A stretch of 64,000 nt of DNA from Falsirhodobacter deserti (GTDB lineage: Bacteria; Pseudomonadota; Alphaproteobacteria; Rhodobacterales; Rhodobacteraceae), in assembly GCF_004015795.1 (NCBI RefSeq), contig NZ_ML137218.1, forward strand, positions 1,330,311 to 1,394,310, written 5' to 3'. The notes under the pieces were generated by a model, which was not told the DNA's origin, made no database searches, and saw nothing but the letters and a program-made list of their open reading frames with translations. This document shows positions 26,722 to 36,162 of the stretch, one piece after another (within the stretch, counting starts at the first letter, position 1; the number at the start of each line of letters is the position of its first letter). A program made the position numbers and the translations under genes.

Positions 26722-26912
26722 GGCGCTTCAGGCCCGAAAAACGCGCTTGCTGCCGGTTCCGGTGCCGGCAGCGGCGTCATCTGCGACCAGATGGCCAACG
26801 CCAGAAGTCCCGCCATCATCCCGGAAAACATGCCCGCTGCCATCATCGCTTTTCCCTGCTGCCCTTGACGCCCGCCCGTTGCAAGGGCCATGTATAGCGC
26901 GACCCCTGACAT
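26718..26912 (-). CDS. Small membrane protein inside the trp region, antisense orientation
   Basis: 64 residues with two hydrophobic stretches ([10 protein letters not shown] and [20 protein letters not shown]) and a Pro/Ala-rich end. The start ATG has a strong AGGGGG site 7 nt away. It converges on trpE and overlaps its last four bases, and diverges from trpG with 27 bp between the starts. Function unknown. Considered real because of the ribosome site and the clean membrane segment, but it is small. Confidence 0.55.
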   Translation of the reverse strand: MSGVALYMALATGGRQGQQGKAMMAAGMFSGMMAGLLALAIWSQMTPLPAPEPAASAFFGPEAP

Positions 26913-26939
26913 GGTTCACCCCCTAACGACGGCGCCGGC

Positions 26940-27527
26940 ATGCTTCTGCTCATCGATAACTACGACAGTTTCACCTATAACCTTGTCCATTATCTGGGGG
27001 AGCTGGGCGCGGAGGTTGTGGTGAAACGCAATGATGCGCTGGATGTGCAGGCCGCGATGGCGCTGAACCCTTCGGCGATCGTGCTGTCGCCGGGCCCGTG
27101 CGATCCGGCGCAGGCAGGCATCTGCCTTGCCCTGACCGAAGCCGCTGCCGAAACGCGAACCCCGCTGCTGGGCGTCTGCCTTGGGCATCAGACCATCGGG
27201 CAGGCCTTCGGCGGCAGGGTGGTGCGCTGCCACGAGATCGTGCACGGTAAGATGGGCACCATGCACCATTCAGAGAGGGGCATGTTCACAGGCCTGCCGA
27301 ACCCGTTCCAGGCCACCCGCTATCATTCCCTGGTGGTGGAGCGTGAATCCCTGCCTGACTGCCTTGAAGTGACGGCATGGCTGGAAGACGGCACGATAAT
27401 GGGCCTGAAGCATCGTGATCTGCCGATCGAAGGGGTGCAGTTCCATCCGGAAAGCATCGCCTCGGAACACGGGCACCGCATGATGCAGACCTTCCTTCAG
27501 GGCGCCAAGGTGCCGCTGGCGGCATGA
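26940..27527 (+). CDS. trpG: Anthranilate synthase component II (glutamine amidotransferase)
   Basis: 195 residues. Supplies ammonia from glutamine to TrpE. Class I amidotransferase: [20 protein letters not shown] at the start, the nucleophile Cys in [17 protein letters not shown], and catalytic His-Glu in VQFHPESI. Overlaps trpD by 4 bp. First gene of trpG-D-C-moaC-moeA. Confidence 0.96.
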   Translation: MLLLIDNYDSFTYNLVHYLGELGAEVVVKRNDALDVQAAMALNPSAIVLSPGPCDPAQAGICLALTEAAAETRTPLLGVCLGHQTIGQAFGGRVVRCHEIVHGKMGTMHHSERGMFTGLPNPFQATRYHSLVVERESLPDCLEVTAWLEDGTIMGLKHRDLPIEGVQFHPESIASEHGHRMMQTFLQGAKVPLAA

Positions 27528-28543
27528 GCGTTCTGAAACCGCTGATCGGCACCGCCGCGACCCGCCCCCTGACCCGTGACGAAGCCGATCAGGCGTTTGC
27601 CGCCCTGTTCGAAGGGCAGGCCACGCCCGCGCAGATGGGTGGCTTTCTGATGGCCCTGCGCACGCGCGGTGAAACGGTTGAAGAATATGCCGCCGCAGCC
27701 GCCGCGATGCGCGCGAAATGCGTGCCGGTTCGTGCACCCGAAGGGGCCATCGACATTGTCGGCACGGGCGGCGACGGCAAGGGCACGCTGAACATCTCCA
27801 CCGCGACGGCTTTCGTGGTTGCAGGCGCGGGCGTGCCGGTCGCCAAGCATGGCAACCGTAACCTTTCGTCGAAGTCCGGCGCCTCGGATGCGCTGACATC
27901 GCTTGGCCTGAACGTTATGGTCGGCGCCGACGTGGTGGAAGCTTGCCTGCGCGAGATCGGGATCGGCTTCATGATGGCCCCGATGCACCATCCCGCCACG
28001 CGCCACGTGATGCCCGTGCGGATTGAACTTGGGACGCGCACGCTGTTCAACATTCTTGGTCCGCTGACCAATCCTGCAGGTGTCACCCGCCAGCTGACCG
28101 GCGCCTACACGGCCGAGCTTATCCGCCCGATGGCCGAGGTGCTGAAGCTTCTGGGTTCGCAAAAGGCATGGCTTGTTCATGGCGGCGACGGAACGGACGA
28201 ACTGGCAATTTCGGCCCCATCCAAGGTTGCCGCGCTGGAAAACGGCACAATCCGCGAATTTGAGGTCGGCGCCGAAGATGCCGGCCTTCCCGCACACCCG
28301 TTCGAGGATATCATTGGGGGCGATCCCGACCACAACGCCAAAGCGCTGCGTGCCCTTCTGGACGGCGCGCCGGGCGCGTATCGCGATGCGGTGCTTCTGA
28401 ACTCTGCCGCGGCACTGGTTGTGGCAGACCGCGCCACGAACCTGCCCGAAGGGGCGGACATGGCGCGCGAAAGCATCGACAGCGGCGCTGCCCGCGCAAA
28501 ACTGGCGGCCCTGTCCCGCCTGACGAACGAGGTATCGGCATGA
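27524..28543 (+). CDS. trpD: Anthranilate phosphoribosyltransferase
   Basis: 339 residues. Transfers the phosphoribosyl group of PRPP to anthranilate. Motifs: the PRPP-binding [14 protein letters not shown], the [15 protein letters not shown] segment, and LGPLTNPA. Overlaps trpG and trpC by 4 bp each. Confidence 0.96.
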   Translation: MSVLKPLIGTAATRPLTRDEADQAFAALFEGQATPAQMGGFLMALRTRGETVEEYAAAAAAMRAKCVPVRAPEGAIDIVGTGGDGKGTLNISTATAFVVAGAGVPVAKHGNRNLSSKSGASDALTSLGLNVMVGADVVEACLREIGIGFMMAPMHHPATRHVMPVRIELGTRTLFNILGPLTNPAGVTRQLTGAYTAELIRPMAEVLKLLGSQKAWLVHGGDGTDELAISAPSKVAALENGTIREFEVGAEDAGLPAHPFEDIIGGDPDHNAKALRALLDGAPGAYRDAVLLNSAAALVVADRATNLPEGADMARESIDSGAARAKLAALSRLTNEVSA

Positions 28544-29319
28544 GCGTTCTGGACCGCATCAAGGCCTACAAGCTGGATCACATCGCTGCCTGCAAGGCAG
28601 CCCGACCCCTGGCCGAGGTAGAGGCAGCCGCAAAGGCCGCACCCGCCCCGCGCGGGTTTTATCGCGCCCTGACGCAGGCCCCCCGCTATGGCCTGATTGC
28701 CGAGATCAAGAAGGCCAGCCCTTCCAAAGGCCTGATCCGTCCTGATTTCGATCCGCCCGCATTGGCCCGTGCCTATGAGGCCGGCGGCGCGACCTGCCTT
28801 TCCATCCTGACCGATGGGCCCAGTTTTCAAGGCGACGACGCGTTTCTGACGGCGGCGCGGGATGCCGTCGCCTTGCCCTGCCTGCGCAAGGATTTCCTAT
28901 ACGACACCTATCAGGTGGCCGAAGCGCGGGCGTTGAAGGCCGATTGCATCCTGATCATCATGGCCTCGGTGTCGGACGCGCAGGCGGCCGAGCTGGAGGA
29001 TGCCGCCATGCACTGGGGCATGGATGCGCTGATCGAGGTGCATGACGGTGACGAACTGGATCGTGCCCTGCGGCTGAAATCCCCTATGATCGGGATAAAC
29101 AACCGCAATCTCAAGACGTTCGAAGTCACTCTTGATACGACGCGTGAACTTGCGCTGCGTGTGCCCGAGGGCCGGATGGTCATCTCGGAAAGCGGCATCT
29201 TTACGCCGCATGACATGGCCGAAATGGCAGATGTGGGCGCCCGCGCCTTCCTGATCGGCGAGAGCCTGATGCGGCAGCAGGACGTAACCGCCGCGACCCG
29301 CGCCCTGATGGAGGCCTGA
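28540..29319 (+). CDS. trpC: Indole-3-glycerol-phosphate synthase
   Basis: 259 residues, a TIM barrel that closes the indole ring in tryptophan synthesis. [27 protein letters not shown] and [12 protein letters not shown] carry the expected catalytic Lys and Asn residues. It is the stand-alone form, with no TrpF fusion. Overlaps trpD by 4 bp and moaC by 1 bp. trpF, trpB and trpA are not in the window. Confidence 0.96.
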   Translation: MSVLDRIKAYKLDHIAACKAARPLAEVEAAAKAAPAPRGFYRALTQAPRYGLIAEIKKASPSKGLIRPDFDPPALARAYEAGGATCLSILTDGPSFQGDDAFLTAARDAVALPCLRKDFLYDTYQVAEARALKADCILIIMASVSDAQAAELEDAAMHWGMDALIEVHDGDELDRALRLKSPMIGINNRNLKTFEVTLDTTRELALRVPEGRMVISESGIFTPHDMAEMADVGARAFLIGESLMRQQDVTAATRALMEA

Positions 29320-29786
29320 TGCTGACCCATTTCGACGGCAAGGGCGATGCGCACATGATCGATGTCTCGGACAAGGCTGAAACGGCGCGCGTGGCCACCG
29401 CCGAAGGGTTCGTGCGGATGACGGTGCAGACCCTTGCGCTTGTTGAGGCCGGACAGGCGAAGAAGGGCGATGTGCTGGGCGTGGCGCGACTTGCCGGGAT
29501 CATGGGCGCGAAGAAGACGGCAGACCTGATCCCGCTTTGCCATCCGCTGCCCATCACGAAGGTTGCGATGGATCTGGTGGCCGATCCCGCCCTGCCGGGC
29601 GTTCGGATCACCGCCACCGTCCGCACGTCTGGCCGGACCGGCGTGGAGATGGAGGCGCTGACAGCCGTCTCCACCGCCGCCCTTACGATTTACGACATGC
29701 TGAAAGCAGCGGAGAAGAGCATGGAGATCGGCGGCATCCGCATTACCCTGAAGGACGGCGGCAAATCGGGACGGTACGAAGCATGA
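29319..29786 (+). CDS. moaC: Cyclic pyranopterin monophosphate synthase
   Basis: 155 residues. Second step of molybdenum cofactor synthesis. [17 protein letters not shown] and [12 protein letters not shown] are the MoaC signatures. Its ATG overlaps the trpC stop by one base and its stop overlaps the moeA start by four, so it is translated with both. The trpC-moaC-moeA link is common in Rhodobacteraceae. Confidence 0.96.
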   Translation: MLTHFDGKGDAHMIDVSDKAETARVATAEGFVRMTVQTLALVEAGQAKKGDVLGVARLAGIMGAKKTADLIPLCHPLPITKVAMDLVADPALPGVRITATVRTSGRTGVEMEALTAVSTAALTIYDMLKAAEKSMEIGGIRITLKDGGKSGRYEA

Positions 29787-30943
29787 TCTCTGTTTCCGAA
29801 GCACTGGAACTGGTTCTGGGCCTTGCCTGCCAAATGGACACCGAACGCCTGCCGCTGGCGCAGGCTTCGGGGCGCGTTCTTGCGCGCGAGGTTGCGGCAC
29901 GGCGGGATCAGCCGCCATTCGATGCTTCGGCGATGGACGGCTATGCCGTGGCGGGGAACCCGCGTGTGGGCGATGTGCTGCGCCTTGTCGGCGAGGCGAA
30001 GGCCGGTCACGCCTTTCCGCAGCAGGTGGGGCCGGATCAGGCAGTGCGCATTTCCACCGGCGCGCCGGTGCCCAAGGGCACCGACCGGATCGTCATTCAG
30101 GAGAACACCGTTCGTGACGGCGACCGCATTGCCATCACGCAGGCTTCGGATTCGCTCCATATCCGCCGTCGCGGTCAGGATTTCGCCGCAGGTCAGAGTT
30201 TCGCACCGCGCCGCCTGCGCCCTGCCGATCTTGGCCTTCTTGCAGCCATGGACGTGCCGGAGGTGGAGGTGTTCCGCCGCCCCGACGTCGCCATCATTTC
30301 CACCGGCGACGAACTTGCGATGCCCGGCGCCGCGATGCGGGACGACCAGATCCCCTCCTCCAACGCCTTCGCGCTGAAGGCGCTGATCGAAGAGGAAGGC
30401 GGGCGTGGGCGCATTCTTCCCATCGCAAAGGATGACGCGGAAAGCCTGCGCGCAACCTTCGCGCTGGCCGCAGGGGCGAACCTGATCGTTACGATCGGCG
30501 GCGCATCGGTCGGTGATCACGATCTGGTCGGTGCCGTCGCAGCAGAACTCGGGATGCAGCAGGCTTTCCACAAGATCGCCATGCGTCCCGGCAAGCCACT
30601 GATGGCGGGGCGGCTGGGTGCGGTGCCGATGCTGGGGCTGCCGGGCAATCCCGTTTCTTCCTATGTCTGTGCGCAGCTGTTCCTGCTGCCGATGCTGCGG
30701 GCGATGACGGGCCGGGCGGCGCAGGCACCGCGGATGCAGGCGGCGTTGGCCGAACCGGTGCCGGCCAACGGCCCCCGCACGCATTTCATGCGCGGCGTGG
30801 TGGAGGGCGGACGCATCACCCCCTTCGCCGAGCAGGATTCGTCGCTTCTGCTGCGGCTGAGCGAGGCGAACGCCCTGCTGATCCGCCCCGAAAACGATGC
30901 CGCACGCGCCGAGGGCGACATCGTGAGCTATCTGCCGATCTGA
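29783..30943 (+). CDS. moeA: Molybdopterin molybdenumtransferase
   Basis: 386 residues. Inserts molybdate into adenylylated molybdopterin. [11 protein letters not shown] near the start, [27 protein letters not shown], the nucleotide site [23 protein letters not shown] and [10 protein letters not shown] are all present. The true start is MISVSEA, which overlaps moaC. Longer upstream frames in the other register are chance. In many relatives lexA comes next; here an ABC importer does. Confidence 0.95.
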   Translation: MISVSEALELVLGLACQMDTERLPLAQASGRVLAREVAARRDQPPFDASAMDGYAVAGNPRVGDVLRLVGEAKAGHAFPQQVGPDQAVRISTGAPVPKGTDRIVIQENTVRDGDRIAITQASDSLHIRRRGQDFAAGQSFAPRRLRPADLGLLAAMDVPEVEVFRRPDVAIISTGDELAMPGAAMRDDQIPSSNAFALKALIEEEGGRGRILPIAKDDAESLRATFALAAGANLIVTIGGASVGDHDLVGAVAAELGMQQAFHKIAMRPGKPLMAGRLGAVPMLGLPGNPVSSYVCAQLFLLPMLRAMTGRAAQAPRMQAALAEPVPANGPRTHFMRGVVEGGRITPFAEQDSSLLLRLSEANALLIRPENDAARAEGDIVSYLPI

Positions 30944-30983
30944 CCGTCATACCCGCGTCACCTTCCTGCAATAAGGACCGCGC

Positions 30984-32054
30984 ATGGCCAAGATCGCGCT
31001 TTCCGACGTCACCCTCCGCTTCGGCGCAACCGCCGCTGTTGACGGGGTTTCCTTTACCATTCCTTCGGGTGCGTTCTTTGCGCTTCTGGGCCCGTCAGGC
31101 TGTGGCAAGACCACGCTGCTGCGCCTGCTTGCGGGGCTGGAAAAACCCGATGCGGGGCGTATTGCCATCGGCGGGCGCACGGTCGTGGATGACACCACTT
31201 TTGTTGATCCGGGCGCACGTGGGTTGGGAATGGTCTTCCAGTCCTATGCCCTGTGGCCGCATATGACGGTGGCGGGCAACATCGCGTTCGGGCTGAAGAT
31301 GCACCGCGTTCCTTCGGCAGATCGTGCCCGCCGCGTGGCCGAGGCGCTGGAGGTTGTCGGCCTGTCGCATCTGGCAAGCCGCAAACCGCACGAGCTTTCG
31401 GGCGGGCAACGGCAGCGCGTGGCGCTGGCGCGATCGCTGGCGGTGCGTCCTGCCCTGATCCTGCTGGACGAACCGCTGGCCAACCTTGATGCGCATCTGC
31501 GCCAGTCGATGCTGGCCGAATTCCGACGCATCCACGCCGAAACCCGCGCCACCTTTGTTTTTGTGACGCATGACCAGAACGAAGCGATGGCCGTCGCCAC
31601 GCATGTGGGCGTGATGAATGCTGGTCGGCTGGAACAGATCGACACGCCCGAGGCGCTGTTCGACCGGCCCGCCACACCGATGGTTGCCCGCTTCGTCGGC
31701 CATGGCCGAACGCTGCCGGTTCACGTTTCGGATGGCGCTGTTCACCTGCCCCGCGGCACGATCCGCCTGCCGGGGGATGTGTCCGACGGGGCGGCGTGGC
31801 TTTGCCTGCGCCCGCGGGATCTTTCGGTTTCGGCCGATGGCCCGCTGACGGGCCGCGTTGTGGACCGCCGGATGGAGAACGGGATGTTCATCCTGTCCGT
31901 CCTGCCCGAGGGGTTGGGCGACACGCTTCTGGACGTGCCGCACACAACCTCTGTCCCGTCGGGTACGTTGGTGGGGCTGCAGATACGCTCTGGCTGGCTG
32001 CTTCCGCGGGAAGGCGGGGCAGCGGCATCCATGGCCGCGACCGTTTCCGCATGA
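30984..32054 (+). CDS. ABC importer ATPase (Fe3+/polyamine/phosphonate type)
   Basis: 356 residues. Walker A GPSGCGKTT, Q-loop FQSYALWPHMTV, signature LSGGQRQRVALARSL, Walker B LILLDEPLANLD, switch His in FVTHDQNEAM, then a C-terminal TOBE-like regulatory domain. It energises uptake through the fused permease encoded 1.6 kb downstream. Overlaps the histidine-phosphatase gene by 4 bp. The class takes ferric iron, spermidine/putrescine or 2-aminoethylphosphonate; the DUF1045-phnM pair nearby makes a phosphonate the best guess. Confidence 0.88.
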   Translation: MAKIALSDVTLRFGATAAVDGVSFTIPSGAFFALLGPSGCGKTTLLRLLAGLEKPDAGRIAIGGRTVVDDTTFVDPGARGLGMVFQSYALWPHMTVAGNIAFGLKMHRVPSADRARRVAEALEVVGLSHLASRKPHELSGGQRQRVALARSLAVRPALILLDEPLANLDAHLRQSMLAEFRRIHAETRATFVFVTHDQNEAMAVATHVGVMNAGRLEQIDTPEALFDRPATPMVARFVGHGRTLPVHVSDGAVHLPRGTIRLPGDVSDGAAWLCLRPRDLSVSADGPLTGRVVDRRMENGMFILSVLPEGLGDTLLDVPHTTSVPSGTLVGLQIRSGWLLPREGGAAASMAATVSA

Positions 32055-32632
32055 TACCGCTTCTGCAACAGCCCTTCTGGTTTCTGCGCCACGGGCAGAC
32101 TGCCTCCAACGCTGCAGGGACCATCGGCGGCGCGACGGATCTGCCGCTGACCGACGAAGGTCGTGCCCAGGCCGAAGCGGCGGCAGCGGTGGCGCGCGAT
32201 CTGCCCATCGCCTCGATCTGGTGCTCTCCGCTGCAACGCGCACAGGAAACCGCAGCCCCCATCGCGCGGCAGGCGGGCTTGCCCGTCAGGCTTCTGCCCG
32301 GCCTTCAGGAACGCAACTGGGGCATATGGGAGGGGCAGCCGCGGGATGTTCTGGTGCGCGACGCCACCCCCGAGGGCGGCGAGGGGCCGGAAGCCTTCCG
32401 CAACCGTGTCCGCGCGGCATTGACCGCCATCACAGGCCCCTTCCCCGTTCTGATCGTTGGCCATTCCGGCACCGCGCGGGAAATACATGCCCTGCTTTCG
32501 GATGGCCCGTTCCGACGCCCCACGAATGGAGAGCTTTCGGTTTGGCAGAAAGATCCGGACGCGCTTTGGAAAAACCGGATGCTGTCACCAAAGGGTTGCA
32601 ATGCAGCCGTAAAAGCGCCGGAAATGCTTTGA
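32051..32632 (+). CDS. Histidine phosphatase family protein
   Basis: 193 residues. The RHG motif FLRHGQTASN (phospho-acceptor His), the CSPLQRAQETAAPIARQ helix, and GHSGTAREI with the second catalytic His define the phosphoglycerate-mutase-like superfamily. Substrate unknown. It is embedded in the importer operon, overlapping the ATPase gene by 4 bp, 16 bp before the binding-protein gene, so it may dephosphorylate the imported or processed compound. Confidence 0.87.
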   Translation: MIPLLQQPFWFLRHGQTASNAAGTIGGATDLPLTDEGRAQAEAAAAVARDLPIASIWCSPLQRAQETAAPIARQAGLPVRLLPGLQERNWGIWEGQPRDVLVRDATPEGGEGPEAFRNRVRAALTAITGPFPVLIVGHSGTAREIHALLSDGPFRRPTNGELSVWQKDPDALWKNRMLSPKGCNAAVKAPEML

Positions 32633-32648
32633 ACACAGGAAGATGACG

Positions 32649-33632
32649 ATGCTCCGCACAATCGCCCTCGGGCTCATGGGTGCCACCGCGCTGACTGGCG
32701 CTGCCTTTGCACAGGCTTCGGGCACGATCACGGTTTACACCTCGCAGCCGACCGACCAGATGGACGCTGTCGTGCAGGCGTTCAACCAGGACCACCCAGA
32801 GATCGAGGTCGAGATCTTCCGCTCCGGCACGACGGAACTGATGTCGAAGCTGCAGGCCGAATTCACGGCAGGATCCACCCCGGCCGATCTGGTGCTGATC
32901 GCCGATGCGGTGGCGATGACGCAACTGAAGAACGACGACCGCCTTCTGCCCTACGAAGATGCCGCGACCGATGGCATCCCCGCCGCACTGATCGATCCCG
33001 ATCATACATTCTTCGGCACCAAGCTTCTGACCACCGGCATCATCTACAACACCGATCTGGTGACGGAAGCGCCGACCAGCTGGCACGATCTGGAAGCGCC
33101 GGAAGCTGCCGCACAAACCATCATGCCGTCGCCGCTTTATTCCGGCGCCGCCGTGATCCACGTCGGCACCATCGTTCAGCAGCCCGGCCTTGGCTGGGAG
33201 TATTACGAAACGCTGGCCGAGAACGGCGCTGTCGCGGGTCAGGGCAACGGCACGGTGCTGGAAGCCGTGGCGCGGGGCGAAAAGGCCTATGGCATGATCG
33301 TGGACTTCATGGCGCTGAACGCCAAGAAGGAAGGCTCCCCCGTCGATTTCGCCTTCCCCGAGGAAGGCGTGTCCACCATCACGCAGCCCATCGCCATCCT
33401 GAAGGACAGCGACAATGCCGAAGCCGCGAAGGTGTTCGTGGATTGGCAGCTTGGCCGCGCGGCGCAGGAACAGTCCGTCACGCAGGGATACTTCCCGATC
33501 CTCGAAGGCGTGCAGCAGCCCGAAGGCTATCCCGATCCGGCAACGCTGAAGATCATGGAAGCCGATCCGGCCGTCATGCTGAAAGAAGACCAGGCGATGA
33601 AGCAGGAGTTTTCCGATCTCTTCGGTGGCTGA
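32649..33632 (+). CDS. Periplasmic binding protein of the ABC importer (AfuA/PhnS-like)
   Basis: 327 residues with a signal peptide cleaved after AFA. The mature part starts GTITVYTSQPTDQMDAVVQA, the fold of family 1/6 binding proteins for ferric iron or 2-aminoethylphosphonate. FbpA-type proteins use a Tyr pair near the C-terminus for iron; here the corresponding part (YFPILEGVQQPEGYPDP) has no such pair, which favours an organic or phosphonate ligand. Start chosen at the second ATG because AGGAAG ends only just before the first (32643). Confidence 0.82.
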   Translation: MLRTIALGLMGATALTGAAFAQASGTITVYTSQPTDQMDAVVQAFNQDHPEIEVEIFRSGTTELMSKLQAEFTAGSTPADLVLIADAVAMTQLKNDDRLLPYEDAATDGIPAALIDPDHTFFGTKLLTTGIIYNTDLVTEAPTSWHDLEAPEAAAQTIMPSPLYSGAAVIHVGTIVQQPGLGWEYYETLAENGAVAGQGNGTVLEAVARGEKAYGMIVDFMALNAKKEGSPVDFAFPEEGVSTITQPIAILKDSDNAEAAKVFVDWQLGRAAQEQSVTQGYFPILEGVQQPEGYPDPATLKIMEADPAVMLKEDQAMKQEFSDLFGG

Positions 33633-35316
33633 CAAGGTTGCGGGACGCGCAAGATGGGGTGGCCAGCATCTGCTGGCCGCCCTTGTCATCATTTACGTGG
33701 TGGCAATCGGGCTTTGGCCGCTTGCGCGCCTGTTCCTGACGGCATTTGCGCCGGGGGATGAAGGGCAAGTCCTTGGGCTGATGCGCGACACCCTCGACAG
33801 CCGCGCCACGGGCCGCGCCGTCCGGAACACGCTGGAAGCCTCGGGGATCTCCGTTCTCATCTCGGTCGTGGCGGGAACGTTGCTGGCGCTGCTGGTCGGA
33901 TGCCTTGATCTTCGCGGCCGCGTGGCGATGACCTTCCTGATCCTCTCGCCGCTGCTGATCCCTTCCCAGATCATGGCGCTGGCGTGGATCGAGCTGCTTG
34001 GAAGCTCCTCCCCCATCCTCGGCCCGCTGGGGCTTGCACCGGAAGGCCGCAACCCGCTTTATTCCGGCGGTGGCATCGCCTTCCTCATGGGGATCGAGCA
34101 TATGCCACTCGTGTTCATCGCGGTGCGTGCGACGCTTTCAACGCTGTCAGGTGACCTGGTGGAGGCGGCGCGCATCGCGGGCGCCCGCAGCGCGTCCATC
34201 ATGCTGCGCGTGATCCTGCCACTTTGCCTGCCCGCCATCGCCGCGGGCGGAACGTTGGCTTTCGCCGCTGCCGTGGGCAATTTCGGCGTGCCTGCACTGC
34301 TTGGCATTCCGGGGCGGTTTTCCATGCTGACGACGCTGATCTATCAGCGTCTGAACGGCTTTGGCCCGCAGGTCATGGGGCAAGTTGCCGTTCTGGCACT
34401 AATTCTTGTTGTGATGGCCGCGGCGGCGCTGGCGCTGCGGGCGGTGGCAATGCGGCTTGCCGTGCCGGTGCCGGGCGGTCGCAGCTTTCAGCGCTTCGAC
34501 ATCGGGCCCGCCCGCGTGGTGATCGAAGCGGCGGTCTGGCTGGTCCTGTTTGTGGCGATGATCCTGCCGATCCTTGCGCTTCTGGGAACCGCGCTTTCAC
34601 CCGCACTTGGGGTGAAGCTGTCACTCTCAAACATCTCGGTCGCGCACTTTGCCGAAACACTGGGCAACGGGACCATCCGGCGTGCGCTGGTGAATTCGCT
34701 TTCGCTGTCCTTCGCGGCGGCGGCACTGTCGGCCATCGTTGCGATCCCGCTGGTCTGGCTGGCCCATGTGGCACGGATGAAAAGCATGCGCGTGCTGGAC
34801 GTGCTGGCCGATATTCCCTTCATCGTGCCGGGAACGGTGCTGGCGCTGGCGATGATCCTCGTTTTCCTGCCACCGCTGCCCCTGATCGGCATTTCGATCT
34901 ATGGGACGCCTGCGATCCTTCTGCTTGCCTATCTTGCACGTTTCCTGCCGCTGGTTCTTCGCCCCGTTGCCGCTGTCGCGACCTCGGCCGAACCCGCATT
35001 GGACGAGGCGGCACGCATCTTCAACGCACCCCCCTTGGCGCGCATCATCTCTATCTTCGCGCCGATGGTAACGCCTGCCGCAATGGCCGGTGCGGTGCTG
35101 ATCGTGATGACCGCCATAAACGAGCTGACGCTATCCTCGCTCCTCTGGTCCTCGGGCGCTGAAACGGTGGGCGTGATGATCTTCTCCCTGCAATACGAAG
35201 GGAACTCGACCTCTGCGGCCGCCTTGTCGGTTGTTTCGCTGGTGCTGGTCATGGCGCTGGTCATCGTTGCCGATCTGATGGGCCGCCGTGCGCCGGGCGT
35301 CCTTCCCTGGCGCTAA
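33625..35316 (+). CDS. ABC importer permease, two fused membrane domains
   Basis: 563 residues with about twelve membrane helices in two MetI-like halves. Each half has an EAA loop: VEAARIAGARSASIMLRVILP near residue 180, and LDEAARIFNAPPLARIISIFAP near 465. Single-polypeptide permeases of this type serve ferric iron and aminoethylphosphonate importers. Starts at GTG and overlaps the binding-protein gene by 8 bp, so it is translationally coupled. Last gene of the operon. Confidence 0.88.
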   Translation: MADKVAGRARWGGQHLLAALVIIYVVAIGLWPLARLFLTAFAPGDEGQVLGLMRDTLDSRATGRAVRNTLEASGISVLISVVAGTLLALLVGCLDLRGRVAMTFLILSPLLIPSQIMALAWIELLGSSSPILGPLGLAPEGRNPLYSGGGIAFLMGIEHMPLVFIAVRATLSTLSGDLVEAARIAGARSASIMLRVILPLCLPAIAAGGTLAFAAAVGNFGVPALLGIPGRFSMLTTLIYQRLNGFGPQVMGQVAVLALILVVMAAAALALRAVAMRLAVPVPGGRSFQRFDIGPARVVIEAAVWLVLFVAMILPILALLGTALSPALGVKLSLSNISVAHFAETLGNGTIRRALVNSLSLSFAAAALSAIVAIPLVWLAHVARMKSMRVLDVLADIPFIVPGTVLALAMILVFLPPLPLIGISIYGTPAILLLAYLARFLPLVLRPVAAVATSAEPALDEAARIFNAPPLARIISIFAPMVTPAAMAGAVLIVMTAINELTLSSLLWSSGAETVGVMIFSLQYEGNSTSAAALSVVSLVLVMALVIVADLMGRRAPGVLPWR

Positions 35317-35440
35317 GCAAAGCGGGTTTGCGGTCCGCGGGCGGGCGTGGCAAGCTTCCTGCGAACGGGGCACGCCCCAGAACCCCAACAGCAGCGCGCT
35401 TCGTGGATGCCTTCGCCGCATCCCGCAAGCTGGCGTGGCA

Positions 35441-36076
35441 CTAGATCGGAAAGCGGCGCAGCAGGTGGAACCGGCCCAGATCATCCTCGCCCATCAGGCA
35501 GATCTCGTGGATGCCGAAATCATCCGGCAGAAGCGGGGCAAGGCGCGGCTCCAGCGCCTCAGGGGCCACGTCGCAGGGACCGGTCAGCGTGATGTGAAAG
35601 CGGAACTCCTCCATCACGAAGGGATAGCCCCACTGGTCCAGCAACTCGCGCTGCCTCGGGGTCAGGCTTTCGGGCTTGCGGCGGGCGATTTCGGCCTCGG
35701 TCAGCGGGGCGCGGAAAGGGTCAAGGAAGGTCACGATCCGCGCTGCAAGATTGTTCAGCGCCGTTTGATCGCCCTGAGGCACCAGTGCAAGAAAACGCCC
35801 GATCCGCGAAATGCGCAACGGGCCGGCCCAGACGGGCGACAGGCGGCGGGAAAGATCCTCCACCGCCACCTCAAGATCCGCTTGGGGGCCGATCAGCCGG
35901 AATGGTGCCTTCAGCGTTCCGTGCAGGCCATAGCGGCGCGGCTCAGTCACAAGGGCGTCAACGGAAAGCGGGTGCGATACGCGCTTCCCCTCAACAGGGT
36001 CCCAGCCAAGCCATTCGGCACCAAAACGCGCCAGGGGCCCCGGCGGCGGCAGGTAATAGATCGCGTATCGGTTCAT
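35441..36076 (-). CDS. DUF1045 family protein (2H phosphoesterase-like), phosphonate-linked
   Basis: 211 residues. Two HxT motifs, YGLHGTLKAPF and FHITLTG, are the signature of the 2H phosphoesterase fold. DUF1045 proteins typically sit next to phnM in alphaproteobacterial phosphonate loci and are annotated as putative phosphonate metabolism proteins; the reaction is unknown, a cyclic phosphoribosyl intermediate being a reasonable guess. Start MNRYAIYY has a GGGGGAATGCAG site. Divergent from phnM. Confidence 0.85.
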   Translation of the reverse strand: MNRYAIYYLPPPGPLARFGAEWLGWDPVEGKRVSHPLSVDALVTEPRRYGLHGTLKAPFRLIGPQADLEVAVEDLSRRLSPVWAGPLRISRIGRFLALVPQGDQTALNNLAARIVTFLDPFRAPLTEAEIARRKPESLTPRQRELLDQWGYPFVMEEFRFHITLTGPCDVAPEALEPRLAPLLPDDFGIHEICLMGEDDLGRFHLLRRFPI

Positions 36077-36112
36077 CTGCATTCCCCCGTCTATCGGCAT
36101 TCCACGTCATTG

Positions 36113-36160
36113 GTGCCACAATCCATTGACGAAACAACTAGTTCCACCAAGTTGGACCAC
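36113..36160. promoter_or_regulatory. Candidate operator between DUF1045 and phnM genes
   Basis: The 86-bp divergent gap contains TTGACG (36126-36131), the 8-bp palindrome AACTAGTT, and CCAAGTTGG (4-1-4 dyad) embedded in an imperfect inverted repeat GTTCCACCAAGTTGGAC. These are suitable for a GntR-type phosphonate regulator, but no such gene is in the window. Confidence 0.25.
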
Positions 36161-36162
36161 AT

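Noticed and set aside
29537-29782. Extended N-terminus of moeA inside moaC
   Set aside because: MoaC motifs occupy this part in another frame; MoeA begins at 29783 with the usual ATGA overlap.
32643-32648. First ATG of the importer binding-protein gene
   Set aside because: The AGGAAG site abuts it with no spacing; the ATG at 32649 has proper spacing and gives a normal signal peptide.
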